64,000 bases of DNA. Source: Bisporella sp. PMI_857 (taxonomy: Eukaryota; Ascomycota; Leotiomycetes; Helotiales; Helotiaceae). Position 1 is the stretch's first letter, and every line of letters begins with the position of its first letter. The DNA is taken from positions 248,001 to 312,000 of the forward strand of contig JAJSPD010000008.1 in assembly GCA_021307315.1 (NCBI GenBank). The letters are read 5' to 3'. The notes below the pieces were generated by a model, which saw nothing but the letters and a program-made list of their open reading frames with translations, ran no database searches and was not told the origin of the DNA. Below, one piece after another: positions 44,806 to 56,800 of this stretch. Both the position numbers and the translations under genes were made by a program.

Positions 44806-47462
44806 GGCGAGTGATACACGACCTCCCCCCTGTTTACTACACGACCTCCCCCCCCCTTGTAATTTTGGTTTTCTGCCACCAATCAGACTATTTAGGTGGG
44901 GCGCTCACCAAAATAAGCTGATGACTTGAAGAAAAAATGAAGAACTGAATTGAATAGGATATGGCAAATATAGTATTAAAAGTCTAAAAAAATCGAGTTA
45001 TTTGGCTTTCAAAATCGGTGGCGTATTGAGTTGCAGGTACTCGCTCTTCCTCTTGCAGCAGATTCCCTCCAGTTTGTATGTGATTTCGATGATTTTGACT
45101 GCTATAAACAGAGCCGTAGACTGGTTGTAAAGAAGAGAAAGGGTTAGAAATAAGCAGATCTCGGTTTATAGGAAGCGTAGAAGGCTGATTAGGGCATGTA
45201 CTTCGAGTATGGCCAGTTGATTGGCACCCTTTGCAAGTTGCTTTATCATGCCCATAAGCAATACAAGCTGAGCAGTGCCGTAAAGGCTGTGTTATTTCTC
45301 AAATTGGCTCAATATCCTTCCTGTTTGTGCAGTTCGTAGTCGATTGTATTGGCGTACGTGTGCTCGTTTTTCTGCTTCAGCAGATCGACGTCGTTGATAG
45401 CTAATAGGATCAAGAATCGGAGTTGGAAATATAATAGGTTCAGCACCTGGAGAAGGTCGTAAATAGTGATAATGAGGGTGGAAATCGAGTGGCTGAATAG
45501 CTTGATTGTACTCAATTTTGAGCTTGATTGTATGCCAGCACGGTACGCCAAACGCAGAGGAGAAATTGCCGGTACAAATTGTATGAGAATCATCTGTTTG
45601 CGATTGTTGATTTTGTTGATAAATAGCGTATTGCTCTGATAGCATTTTCAGCCCAAAATTAGTGATATGGCTCACTACGCCATAGTAAAATGAGCTCGAA
45701 AGGTGTATAGGTGTCGACTGACGTTCTCTTGCTCTTTTCTGTTGTATTTTGATTAACTCATCTTCAATTGCACGCTGCGTACTCTCCCATACGGTTGTTA
45801 AATCACCCGTAGAAGTGCCTATCCAGCTTTTGAGAGTATGATGGCCTCCTTCAAGAGCCGACGTAGTACGTGCTCCTGCATGGAAATATCGATCTACCCA
45901 AGCGTGTACGACCTTCGATTTGTGCTTACTTAGCCATTGACCGATGCAGTAAGCAAGTGCTTCACGCTCTAAATCGAATTCAGCCAATTCTTGGATCTCT
46001 TGCGGTGTTGAAGAAGCCACGCCTACGTGTGGATGGCCGTTGTTCCAATGAAAATCGTCTTTCCACTCTTGCCAATATATCCTCATATTCGCCCTCGGTT
46101 TTAGCTTGTACAACGTCTCGAAATCCTTTTAGAAACAGCTCCCAACGCTCTTGAGTTTCGAACTTGGCTTTACAGTGAAGAGCGACGTTTTTAAGAATGT
46201 GCCAAAAGCAAAGAACGACTTTAGTGCGAATAGCTGGAAAGTAACGTTCAAGAGCCGAAATCAAAGCAATATCGCAGTCAGTTGCAAGTATTGAAGGATA
46301 CACAAATTGATCGAAAAGCTGACGAAATTGCAGTACAGCTTTGTTGTAACAATCTTCATTTTCTTGATCAAGAAAGCAAATCGCAACTGTAAACGTCTGA
46401 TTCATACCGTCGATCCCCATAATATGAAGCAAAGGCATACCGAATTTGTTGGTTTTGTAAGTACAATCAAGCAATATTACTTCAGCGTTTTTGTTCAAAT
46501 ACTCTACTGATTTTGCGGCTGCAATGAACAGGAAATTGATATGCCCTTGATCATCTCTCTCCATAGCAAATACCACTTTCCCTTCAGCTTGTTGAGCTTC
46601 TAATTGCGCAATTAAAGCTTCAGGAGGTGACTTCCCACCTCGTTTAGTACGAGTCAATTCAGCGTTGATATTATAAATATCTCGAGGTATGATTTCCAAA
46701 GAAGGATCTAGCTGACGCAAAGCAGCTATTGTCGATTTAGGAGGCACTCTAGCAAGTTGATGAGAAGCTACAATATCGAGGTGAGCTGAAGTTAATTGTC
46801 GATGAATATGAAAAGCGCTTGAACGTTCTGCAGGAGGGTGATTATGAACTGAGTATTTGGGATCTTCGCGGTATAAAAGCTCCCATATTCCATCAGAGCG
46901 TTCCTTTACTTTAATAGAGAATAAGCACCCAGTTTTAGCTGTATTCCCTTCTCTTTTTCGGTGCTGACTATTTACTCCAGGTCGAAGAAAAGCAGCTTTT
47001 TTACAGCCTCCTCGTTGGCAATTCAACACTCGAATTATACGCCCTTTACGCCTCTCTGAATGACCAATTATAAAAGCATACAAAGCTTGTTTTGCATGTT
47101 GTTGCGTATGAGCAAAAAGGTCGTCGAATGAATTAAAACAGCCTGGTGGTGGAAGGGATAATGGTGCAATTGAAGCTTCAGCATTTGACGAGGAGGAATC
47201 GATGTTTAAAGCTGCTGGAGGAGCCTGATTTTCGGTGGCAAATGTAGTCAATGACATATTGATCAACTGGAAAGATGCAACGACTAGCGATGGTAAGGTG
47301 GCGACAGTAAGGTGGTGACAGCGAGGTTAACAAATGTCTACAGCAGCTACGGTACAAAATTTTAGAGCCAACCCCTTACTACAGCTTGGTACCTTGGCTG
47401 CTCTCTACACCGCTTGCCTATTACAACAGGTGCAGGGGGGGGGAGGTCGTGTATCACTCGCC
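44806..47462 (-). mobile_element. Mutator-like (MULE) DNA transposon, 2.66 kb, complete ends
   Basis: The element begins GGCGAGTGATACACGACCTC at 44806 and ends with the inverted repeat of the same sequence at 47462. The target duplication GGCCTGAG flanks it at 44798-44805 and 47463-47470. The ends are C-rich (runs of 6 and 9 C). The left end carries a duplicated inner copy (TACACGACCT followed by nine C). The body encodes a MULE transposase on the minus strand. Perfect matching ends and target duplication suggest a recent insertion, in an exon of the Zn2Cys6 gene. Confidence 0.93.
44984..47257 (-). CDS. MULE transposase with SWIM finger and CCHC zinc knuckle
   Basis: This enzyme cuts and pastes the surrounding element. 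From MSLTTFATENQAPPAALNID at 47257 come an N-terminal FAR1-like DNA-binding region (CQRGGCKKAAF; ERSDGIWELLYRED), then the DDE core: first Asp in VILLDCTYKTNKFGMPLL, second Asp in ILATDCDIALISALERYF, with CFWHILKNV, and the Glu in TSALEGGHHTLK. A SWIM finger follows (CTGNFSSAFGVPCWHTIKLK), then a zinc-knuckle tail (HCSACIAYGHDKATCKGC; STGHTRSTC) ending at 44984. The frame breaks by one base near 46075 and near 45297. All catalytic residues survive, so whether the copy is active depends on whether these breaks are real. Confidence 0.9.
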
Positions 47463-47470
47463 GGCCTGAG
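47463..47470. repeat. Target-site duplication, right copy
   Basis: GGCCTGAG directly after the right terminal inverted repeat. It equals the left copy in sequence and orientation. Confidence 0.85.
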
Positions 47471-49764
47471 GCTGAAAGAATGGAGTGGATGTAGGAGAGT
47501 ATTTCGTCTACGACATTGGCACGACTCTGAGTGGCGAATGAGCGGGGTTGGCCCGCTGATTCAGCGATTAGGAGAGAGGTGAGATAGTAGACGCGGAGTA
47601 CGGCTGCTCTGAAGTAATTTGTGGTGATTCCTGCCGAGAATGTCAGCAAAAGCTTCCCATATCTGAAAAATGTGTCGTCAACGAATTCGGCGGTTTACCC
47701 CGAGACTCTGCTAAAATCTTGACTTTCTGGAACGCCTTTTTCCCATTTCAGATAATTCTGTACCTGTTTGTCTCGACCCTCGAGCGGAATCACTACCTCG
47801 TTGGGTTTTGGTTCAGATCGGCATGGAACTTAGTCTAATGTATATCTGTCAGTGCGGCTAACACACTGAATTTAGGAGGGCGTTTCACTACATGTTGAGT
47901 CCAAAGTGCTCTGCCTGTTCCTCCACAGATGGGTGTGGAGTACGAGACACACTAGCTATCCAGTGCATTGATGTCAGACCTACAATATTGAATGCGAGCT
48001 CGCCTTCTGATAGAGTTGCAAATTCATCTGGCAATGCCTCAATGTCATTCTCACCACGTAACCAGTAACTGAGACATTGGACTCCTTAATCAGCCTCATG
48101 ATGATGTTGGTTTCTAATCTAGTTTTCAACTGCACCAGACAACTTACTGCTCATGTGTGATTTTAAGACGGTTGTCATGGTCCTCCATAGCAAACATTTC
48201 TAGTACCCCAAATGCTTGGACGAGTTCATCTTCAACCTGATATGGTGACGACGAGAGATATCCTCTCTTTCCGCGATTCAAATCATTCTTGCTGGAGAAT
48301 AGATGTTGCTCAATGATACTTGCCAGATCTGTCAGTTCTTTTTAATCTTCTCATAGAAGTAGAGCATCGAAAGGGAACCAAAGTTTCACTTACCTTACTC
48401 CAAGAAGCGTGAGCTGAGCCGCTGATTTACCAGATCCAATGAGTGCCTCAAAGTTTGTGCACAACAATACTGTAAGGAGTACTTCGCGTACAGGAAAGTT
48501 ATTAGACGACAAGGCTGGACGGCGCTGATTAGCGATGCATAAAGGTGCTGCCTCGATGCTATCAGTTAAAAAAACTGACCATTTCGCAGAGCAGCGATTG
48601 CTTTCCCATACTCATTAAAAAATTCCCTTTGCTTTCTGGACCTTCATTGCAAACACGGCACCGTAGGCAATGACCGCATGTGTCACAGGTGAACGTGGTT
48701 CGCAAGCCTGAAGGACAATGTGGTTCCAGAGGCTGAGCTCAAAAGGCGACATGCTGCTCAGCTGAGCAGCTACCCGTGTCCTGAAAAGAGAAAAGCCTTG
48801 GTACTCTTGTTTCTTTTCGAACTTTCTCAAAGAAAGCGATCGTAGAGTTGGGGTGTCAATATTTGGGTACCAGTGGCCTAATCTGTTCATTTGGATTTGT
48901 AGGCCGTGGATAATCGCATTTCCACCCTACCTTTGTGCATTGATTACAATCAGGCTTTGTCTGATCACATTTCACATGGCGTTTTCTTTGGTGGTCAGAA
49001 TCTTGCATGAATTGCGTCACAGCTTTAAACTCACTTGCATGTTGGGCAGCCTCCTCGAGCATGAGGAGTTTTTGCTCGTGATCTTTTTACCAGTGATACA
49101 CTCATCTCCCGTCCACGTGGTAGATTAGAAGCAGACGATCAAACGATTGGGGTGACCATCGTGCCTATCCTCAATTAAATCATATCCAGGGCTGAGATGC
49201 AAGAGTCATGTAAGCCCGTAAGCCGCCGGATATAGACTGTGCCGTAGAGCTGAACCCCCTGGTTCGTGTAACATAATCAGTCTAATTTAATCACTGCAAG
49301 CCTCATGATGACATATTCGTAGGCAGAAATCTCACAAGAAATTGTGCTAAGCGGTTCAATTAGAGCACCGAATAATCCGTATGCTAAACAAAAAGCAGAT
49401 TCAGCTTCAGAAAGATATCAAGAAGATCTATTTCACTAACGCCCAGCTTACAGGACCGCACATTTTGTTCTGTGGCATATTTGCAGCGCACATCGTCGAG
49501 TAACAAGCCATTTCTTTGGACCAATTCTAGAACCCACCTTTAGGCTCCGCGCCATGTCTTAGACCGTGAACATTCGTGTGTGGAAAATACAGCAGATCAT
49601 ATGAATACCACGCTTGCTGTGTCTCAATTGCTTGTTATGGATCAACCACTATGTTATTCTAAGTATTTTTAGTTATAAACTGCTGTAGCGTTCCTTGACA
49701 AACGGATTTTATCTGACTTGGAACATACTTGATTGTTGGAAACGCTCCGTAGATACAACAGGTC

Positions 49765-51350
49765 TCAAAGTTCTAGCCATTGGCCAGTTTCCGCACATTC
49801 AAGCAACCCTGTGCCTGTAATTCTTCCGGCTCGAGCAAGTCGAGCTCGAAACCAAGATCTCGCGTCATCGTCAACATCTTTGATGCTTGAGACAACCGTG
49901 AGTGGCCAAATTACCAAGTCAGCCAAGCATGGCCTGACATTCTCTGCAGCCATGTTGTCCGAACTGTGAAGGGTACACATGCTGCCACTACCATTTAATT
50001 GAAACTCTTGTAGGCCAAAGGAGATGCTAGATGCAGATCATTTGCTGTGGCTCGGATAGATCTGAGACAATCTTGGTGTTTCTCTGAATATGAGCTACAG
50101 ATACTATCAGGCATAATAGTCAGGATCCTCACACAGGTGCTTTTGACAAGAATCTTCATGGCAAAATATTGATTCCATACAGTTGCATAAGTAGGATCCG
50201 AATATGTGAAAACCAACTGAGAGTGACCCTGTAACTCGTTAAATAGAGGAGCCGATTTTACGTCATGTCGATTAAACACCAGGTACTCGGGAATGAGTCT
50301 TCCAGTTGTGTAGAGCTTGATCAACGTCATTGGACTCATTGATAGTTCCTCAGCTTCGTGGATAGTGTCCTGCTTTACATTATTGGCGTCAAGATTCATA
50401 TCGGCAAACGCGAACATTCGGCGTCGCAACTCAAGAATTCGTACCAAAATACGATCATACTCAAGCTCCAGACCGGATTCGCCGAAATATACCCATCAAG
50501 CAACCAGAATGGCAGCTCAAGGTTTCGCATCAAAGCAGATCTGATGATACCACGTCTTGTGTGCTTGATGATATCTGTTGCTACTTGGATATGGCTCATG
50601 CGATACTTCCAAGCCTTGAGAACAGCAAGAGCACCATCATGATGAAAGGAGCTTCGCACTGTCGCAATGAATGGCGATTCGACATTTGAGGTTCTTGTGT
50701 GTACAGAATCTTCGTATCGCCCCATCAAGAAAATAGCCATCAAACAAGAATCAATGTTCTCCAAATCTAAGGAGAGAAGAGCTTTCCGGGAGATTTGGAG
50801 AAGACGATGATAGGTTTGAGTAGCCTCCAGGGCTATTCCTGGCTTGTGCCGCGTTCGAGAAAAGACAGTGAGAGCAATAGTGGATACACTCAGGTTGACT
50901 ATTTCAAGCTCTCTCTGGCACCCCATAGAGACACGATGTTATTGAAGATACCCCTCGAGAATCCAGTAGTGTCATCCAGTACATGCAAAATAATAGTGCA
51001 AATAGTAGAAAAGGGCTTGACTTCTTAGATCCATGAGCGAGCATCGCAAGCCCGTATCTCGACTGCTTCTGGAACCGGCCATAGATCTTCGGCGGGGCCC
51101 TTTAGGACGCTTTTGTCGACCACTTGCATATGAATTCTCGATATGAATCACAAGGCTATCATCCATTCCATTGCAAATCCGATTTGACTTGACACATCTT
51201 AGGCAAATCGGGGTCGCTTCATCACACTGCTAAAGATGTCAGTATGATATTTCATCTACCGAATAAGCTGAAAAAACAACTCTACAGCAGTGTTCTGACC
51301 TTGACTCGTCGATCCCTACACGTTTGGCAACCCCTGCTTGGCAAGAGCAT
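49765..51350 (-). CDS. Zn2Cys6 transcription factor
   Basis: Exon 1 (51350-51300) encodes MLLPSRGCQTCRDRRVK. A 73-nt intron (51299-51227) joins it to CDEATPICLRCVKSNRICNG, giving a complete six-cysteine zinc cluster. A basic linker follows (SGRQKRPKGPRRRSMAG), then a regulatory region with ALFYYLHYYFA, LEIVNLSVSTIALTVFSRTR, ALLSLDLENIDSCLMAIFLM and FIATVRSSFHHDGALAVLKA. The frame shifts by one base near 50475 (YISANP to LELEYDRILVRILELRRRMF), and the C-terminus (IWPLTVVSSIKDVDDDARSW) ends at 49765 after another intron near 49985. It is a fungal-specific regulator of about 500 aa. The target genes are unknown. It is tandem with the MULE-split regulator on the same strand but the two are not close in sequence. 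Confidence 0.82.
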
Positions 51351-51537
51351 GCTTTGTCAATCAGCCAAGTACTGAGCTACAGCATATGTCTTTATATTCT
51401 GTGCAGTACGCAATTATACATCTAATACCCACAAACGGAGTGTAAATCAATTAAGCAAAAATGAATTGGGTTCAGGTCCATGATGATGCGTCGTCTTGGC
51501 ATGGACATTGGTCCCACTAACTCCACTAACTCCATGA
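51351..51537. other. Short intergenic region with tandem motif
   Basis: CACTAACTC repeats twice in tandem near 51516-51533. No gene is present. Confidence 0.4.
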
Positions 51538-51789
51538 TTAGCTATTAGATTCCTTATTTCGTTCGTAGCAGTAAACAATACCAGCTGAATTTAGATCGAA
51601 AGTAGCCCCAACACTGTTTTTGCTATTGCTCATTGATAGCACTCGCTTCGTCTCAGACCCCTTTCGGCTGTGTACATTGCCTTGGAGTAAGAAAGGAAAG
51701 TTTCTGAGGTTTTCAGAGGGAAAAGATCTCCCAAATAAGTTTGTTAAAGAAAGGGTCAACAGGGTAATTAAGGTGAATACTTGATACAT
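51538..51789 (-). CDS. Possible small secreted protein, 83 aa
   Basis: The ORF opens MYQVFTLITLLTLSLTNLFG, a good signal-peptide candidate, followed by RSFPSENLRNFPFLLQGNVH and a Ser/Asn/Lys-rich mature part. It has only one cysteine near the end, so it is not a classic cysteine-rich effector. The ORF is uninterrupted. It sits alone in accessory, transposon-rich DNA. I know no family, and a chance ORF is possible. Confidence 0.3.
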   Translation of the reverse strand: MYQVFTLITLLTLSLTNLFGRSFPSENLRNFPFLLQGNVHSRKGSETKRVLSMSNSKNSVGATFDLNSAGIVYCYERNKESNS

Positions 51790-52285
51790 GCATGTTAATA
51801 CTTAGTATATATACGATCGCTGACTTGAAACAAAACGACAACATTTCTTAAGGTCTAGATATGACTTGACCCCTTAGCTCCACTTCTAACTATAGGCCAC
51901 AGGGCATTCTTCACGTCTTGTGTTCGACTAACATTTAACCTAATATAATAAAATGAAACATTGGTAGCCTTAGATAAATAGAATCTTGATGGTGAAAACT
52001 TTTTATTATTCTTAAAAAAGGAACAGTCTTAAACACCATTGCAACCCTCATGTGTACTAATTTTAGCGATACCCATGAGCCTTGCCAAGAGCGTTTCTGG
52101 CTGGAGTTTTGAACTCTAAACTACATTATGGGCAACGGAATCACTCCTTAGCGTTACAAGAATCGTAAACCTGAAAATCCAAAGAATGAAAATGAATGGG
52201 ATTTCAGAAATCAAAGATATTATTGAGTCATATATACGTAAACCGCCTAAACCAGAAACCCTTGCCCGAGACTAGGCAAACGCAC
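51790..52285. other. Intergenic region
   Basis: AT-rich, nothing supported. Confidence 0.5.
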
Positions 52286-52975
52286 ATGAAGTTAACAAGT
52301 ACACTCACCATCCCCTTACCCAACGCACGAGTGTTAGCTGAAATTGTTTACCAAATGAAGGAACAAATCAGCATTGCCAGGCTGGCTCCAGAGCTATTTG
52401 GTGAAGTTCTCGCCTATCTCTCCAATCCCGGATCGAGGCCACTTTGCACTACCAGCAAAATTTTATGCGAAAGAATATAACCAGAACTATACGCTCGCTG
52501 GCTCTATGATGGAAGAGTACATATCCGCAGATCACTACGCTTATTCTCCGCACCGTATTTACCAACCCGAAGCTAGCCGTACTGGTCGAAACCCTGGACA
52601 TTCGGGATTGGCTATACCAGCCGCTATGTGGCCAGAAAGAAGAGCTTGATCCAAAATGGAAGGCGCTTCTAAAGCTTCAACAAGATAATGATTATATAAA
52701 AGACGTTCCAATATGGAAAGGTACCATGCAGCTGCTAGGATTTCTGACTCCTTGGATGAAAACTTTAGGAACTGGTCTCGCCAGAAGCCGCACTTGCAGA
52801 CTCGATGGCGGCAATCTTTGTGCCTAAGCTCCCAATCTTGGGACTCTCTACATTTTAATACCCGATATCGCGTGTGGCCGCCTATGATGCTGTACCTCGC
52901 CAGCTCGAGCAAAGAAACAGGAGTTCTGGAACATCTTGAGACGTTATATATATGCCGTTCTTACCACCCAACAGT
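52286..52975 (+). pseudogene. F-box-like protein remnant
   Basis: The N-terminal part contains ISIARLAPELFGEVLAYLSN followed by CTTSKILCERI, an F-box-like layout. The frame then changes: ARWLYDGRVHIRRSLRLF in one frame, FTNPKLAVLVETLDIRDWLY and QPLCGQKEELDPKWKALLKL in the next, and finally YLASSSKETGVLEHLETLYI. At least three one-base shifts or stops would have to be repaired to read through. F-box proteins bring substrates to the SCF ubiquitin ligase, but the target region here is fragmentary. It may be a true pseudogene near the transposons, or share the sequence errors seen elsewhere. Confidence 0.5.
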
Positions 52976-53086
52976 ATGACCGCCCTTCACTTTCTCATTT
53001 GGCTACAAGCAGGGTGACTGATTGGAAGCATCGGTATCCCCATTCAGAGGAAATGGACGGTATAATATAACTCCGCGAAACAACCC

Positions 53087-53245
53087 CTAGACTCCACCAA
53101 ACTCCTTCCGTTTCTCTCGCTCCACAGCCTGCGCCATCTCCATCTCTTCGGACTCGGCTTCATGAATGAAAACCATGCCCTGAGACAGCTCTACAGGCAC
53201 CTCACATATAAGCATGGTGATAAGGACAGTGGCTAAGAATGACAT
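53087..53245 (-). CDS. Candidate 52-aa microprotein with hydrophobic N-terminus
   Basis: This ORF reads MSFLATVLITMLICEVPVEL then SQGMVFIHEAESEEMEMAQ and AVEREKRKEFGGV, ending in TAG. The first 14 residues form a hydrophobic signal or anchor segment. The rest is an amphipathic, Glu-rich helix with a basic end. The codons read cleanly with no interruption, and the layout resembles small membrane-anchored proteins of the mitochondrion or ER. There is no homology I can name, and at 52 aa a chance ORF is quite possible. Confidence 0.35.
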   Translation of the reverse strand: MSFLATVLITMLICEVPVELSQGMVFIHEAESEEMEMAQAVEREKRKEFGGV

Positions 53246-53830
53246 GGTTAGAAAGAATTAGATTACGGATAAATGGTTAAAAAAGAGTGACAGCAACATG
53301 TGTGTTGATGGAATGGAGCGCCTGGTTGATGATTGATGAGCAAAGTAATAGGATGGAAGGTGATGCTCTTTAGTGCTTACACGGGTAACAGAAGTGTAGA
53401 TATGTCGAAAAGCGGAGCTCCATCGAAACACATGTATATACCTCGCCTACAAACCAGATTGAAATATCTAACAAAAAGTTTAGATCAATGGTTTGACGTG
53501 TTGGCTTCATTTTGCACATGAAATGTAAGAAGATATGAGATCAAGTCGTAAGATTAAATACATAACTCAACCATATCTACATGCCCTATAGCTCCGTACA
53601 ATTACACACTAAAGCTATACAGGCAATTAAAAACAGAGAAAATAATAATAGGTATGCCGTCTATCCAATCCCGCCATTAAAAACGTATCAAAACGATGCT
53701 TCCATGATTTACGCTTATCATTCCTGGTCATATACGATATGTTCAGGCTCGTTAGCAAAACATATCTCCATTAACATGACTTTACTCTTCTTTCTCCCAG
53801 AGCATCCCGCCCGACCACGAGAGTGATGGA
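53246..53830. other. Intergenic region
   Basis: AT-rich, no gene supported. This is the 3' flank of the antiporter gene. Confidence 0.5.
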
Positions 53831-56800
53831 TCACTTCTTCCCCCTCCCACTCGGTTCCCCACGTCCCTCGCCTCTAACAGGACTCTGAGCGAACCTGATC
53901 CCCTGTCGCGGCTTTGGCGCTGCAACTGGAGGCGGGACTCGGGCGTATCATCATCGTCGCTATCATCCTCCTTTCCCACCCCTAGTGCAGCTTCTCGTCT
54001 CCTCTTCTCCGCAGCCGTCTCAACTTCCCCTCCATCATCCTCATGTCTGTCTCTGGGCCTTCCCCTCTTCGATTCCTGCTGGGACACATCATCGATCCCA
54101 CGCAGAGCTTTCTCTCTTCGCCGTCTCTCCGTAGCCGTCTCCTCCATATCATCTGGATCTGAGTCAACGCGTGAAAGTTTGCGGGAGCTGATCCCTGTGT
54201 TTTGACGCGAAGGCTGAGGTCTCGAGGGTTCTCGTTGGTCCTCTGGACTTTCGACCGTGGCGCCTCGATTACGAGCCATTTGAGCTCCCACAGCTTTTGC
54301 AACTCTCTCGCCACTGGCAACCTGCAGGTCCTTTGCGCTAAGTAGTCTGCTACTGCCAGGGCTATTGTCATCTGCATCCTTTTTTGCCAACGCCTTCAGC
54401 TCGGGTGGGGCATCGCTCTCCTCTACGATCTCACAGCGTGCCTTAGGATCCAAGCTTTGAATCTCCTTGAGGAAGTCCTCCTTAGTGAGTCTTCGTCCCG
54501 CACCACCAATCTTGAAACGGATATGCCGATCATCATCCTCATTTGCTGCGTGCTGGCCTTCATCAAACCCGGTGTTCTTGCCACCGAACCCCCAGTTGGC
54601 GAGGCTTCCCATACGAGAACCCATTCCTTGGCGGACTGGCCTATCACCAGCAGCGGCTCCTGTAGCGCTGGATTCACCGGCTGCTTCTTGGGCTGGAGCG
54701 GGTTTAACCCCAAATCCTGCCAAGCTTCCCATGCGCATAACGGTCTGGCGGACATTGCTGTGACCTTCTCCACCTGGAGCTGAGTCTTTCTTGCCTTTGG
54801 ATGGCAACTCGTAAGTCTTGACGACTTCACCATCTTCATCCTCAACAATGATCTATTATTTATTAGCAATAATCATAGTATAGTATGTGCAAAACTCACT
54901 GTATTGCCGAACTGATACGCCAAAGCAGGACCGCGACGATGCTCTTTTAATTTTGGCTGCCCATGCTCATCTAACTCAGGAGCAGGCTCATCTCTGTGTC
55001 TCCAAACGCCAAGCTTTTTCCTTAAATTCTTGTAGCCGAGTAGATCCTTTGAATCCTTTGCCTTATCCTTGACCGTCTCCTCGACCTCTTTCTCCGTTCT
55101 TTGTCTCTCCCTGCTGTGCTCACTCTTCTTCTGGCCAACAACCTCCCGTCCTCGTTCTCTATAATGATGTCATCACCTTCTTGGTAAACTTCCCTTTCAG
55201 ACAATCGGCGTCCTGCTTTCGGAGAATGATCCGATCTATCTCTACTTGATCCACGGTGCATGATATCTTCCATCTCAGGGTCATGTTGGATTTCTCCAAG
55301 GTCACGCTCATTCTTCTCATCAGGCTCTTCCTCCTCGTTCTTAGGAGAATCACCCGGTGTCAGAGTATCGGATGCCGTAGACTCTCGTTGAGCCTCGTGG
55401 GTGGTTCGCCGCTGAGGATAAATCGCGGACTGGCTGACAGGACCTCCAGGACCGAGACCATCGTCCCACTTCTTTTTACGTCTTCGAGGGACAATGGATG
55501 AAGATCGACTCTCGCCCTCATCATCCCTTTGCCTTCGTAGAAAATGGCCAGGTATGCCGACGGGAGGAAGCGTTCCTGGAGGAAAGTCTGCTCGTTCTAA
55601 AACACCTTCGCCATCGCTTTCTGATGCAAATGATTTTGCTTGTGATCTTGAAGTTGTTGTGATCCGCGGAAGCCTATTAAGCCAACCTGGCCCTTCTTCG
55701 TGAGCGGCCGTGTACGACATAGTCAGCGTCAAAGTATTAATATGTCTACCAAGCGTAAAGACCGCAATCGACGAACCATGTACAATAATGGAAGCAATTA
55801 CAAGAAAAGTGGTAATTGGCCATATCAAAGCAACAAGCTCCGAGTTATGGGCTCCATCTACTGGATATGAAGCTAGTGGCGTTGTATGCCCAGTCTGCAA
55901 CTCAGCCCTGGCGAGAATGGCAACGAAGATTGCTCCAACTCCAATAGGTCCAAAATGTCCAGCAAACAGTGCTTCTCGCCAGGGTTTTTATGTCCGGTAT
56001 GAAGGGCTTAAGCATTAACATTATGGGAATGCGGCGGAAGAATAGAACGAAAATAGCAATGACAACCAGTCTCCATGGGGTGGTGCCGATTTCTGGACTG
56101 TTGTATTGCTCCCAAGGTAAGATTGTTCCAAGGTACACGAAGTATGCCAAATTGATCAGTAAATCAATGACGTTGGAGACATGAGATTCTTCAGTCTTCT
56201 GAGTAAACCAACCGTCATTTGAGAAACCCACCCCGGCAGCGAATCCTACAAGCAGGTCGTCTACTCCCAGAATGCTTCCAGAGCCAGCACAAAATAGCGC
56301 CAGGACAAAGTAGAACACCAGAAAGCTCTCTCGGTCCACCATGTTGTGGTTCTCCCCCATTTGATCCCATGTCTACCAATATAGCCAATCATGAAACCAT
56401 AAAACGCCCCAAAAACACACTCGTACAGAATTGTGAGGACAATCCAGCTGAAGGCAACCTTGTTGGCATCCGGTCGATATTCAATAAGGTAGAGCGCAAG
56501 GTAGATGAACGGAAAGGCCATGCCGTCGTTGCACCCCGACTCCGCAGACAAGACATCTCGCAAATGCTTCGGAACTCGCTTCGCGAACTTTCCCTTTCCC
56601 ACCACGGAACTCGCCAAGACAGGATCCGTTGCGGTGACACAAGCAGCCACGCAGAGACTCTGCAGCCAATCAAGATCCGGAATCATCCACCAAATGAAGA
56701 GGCTCGTAATCAACCAGCCAAATGTCATGACCGGAATCAGCAGGAACGTCACGCTCCTCCAGTGTTTCTCCATGTAATATTTCGGTAGCTCGACGCCGAC

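Larger units (their letters stand above)
44458..49105 (-). pseudogene. Zn2Cys6 transcription factor gene split by a MULE
   Basis: The start MSVSLVKRSRAKTPHARGGC at 49105 leads to the zinc cluster: GCPTCK in exon 1, an intron starting GTGAGT, then KRHVKCDQTKPDCNQCTKVG and WKCDYP. Regulatory-domain segments follow with the same order as fungal C6 regulators: PFELSLWNHIVLQACEPRSP, NNFPVREVLLTVLLCTNFEA, QVEDELVQAFGVLEMFAMED, ENDIEALPDEFATLSEG, VIPLEGRDKQVQNYLKWEKG and FRAAVLRVYYLTSLLIAESA. The frame reaches SIHSILSASG-type sequence at 47471 and stops at the transposon; the C-terminal half resumes at 44797 (VETVIPLVWVGLRLGSRRHA, DLLLGWPRRERNWDTVSM) and ends at 44458. One-base slips are also seen (e.g. 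an A run at 48982). Because the coding sequence is cut by 2.66 kb, the allele here is presumably null. Confidence 0.82.

Noticed and set aside
44806..47462. hAT element, based on the 8-bp target duplication
   Set aside because: The transposase has MULE features (FAR1-like N-terminus, DDE core with CFWH, SWIM finger), not the hAT dimerisation domain.
48856..49105. A regulator whose zinc cluster appears to have lost its first two cysteines
   Set aside because: In the ORF ending at 49062 they appear replaced by Ser and Gln. However, an upstream exon from 49105 encodes GCPTCK with a GTGAGT donor, so the cluster is complete after splicing (allowing one missing A).
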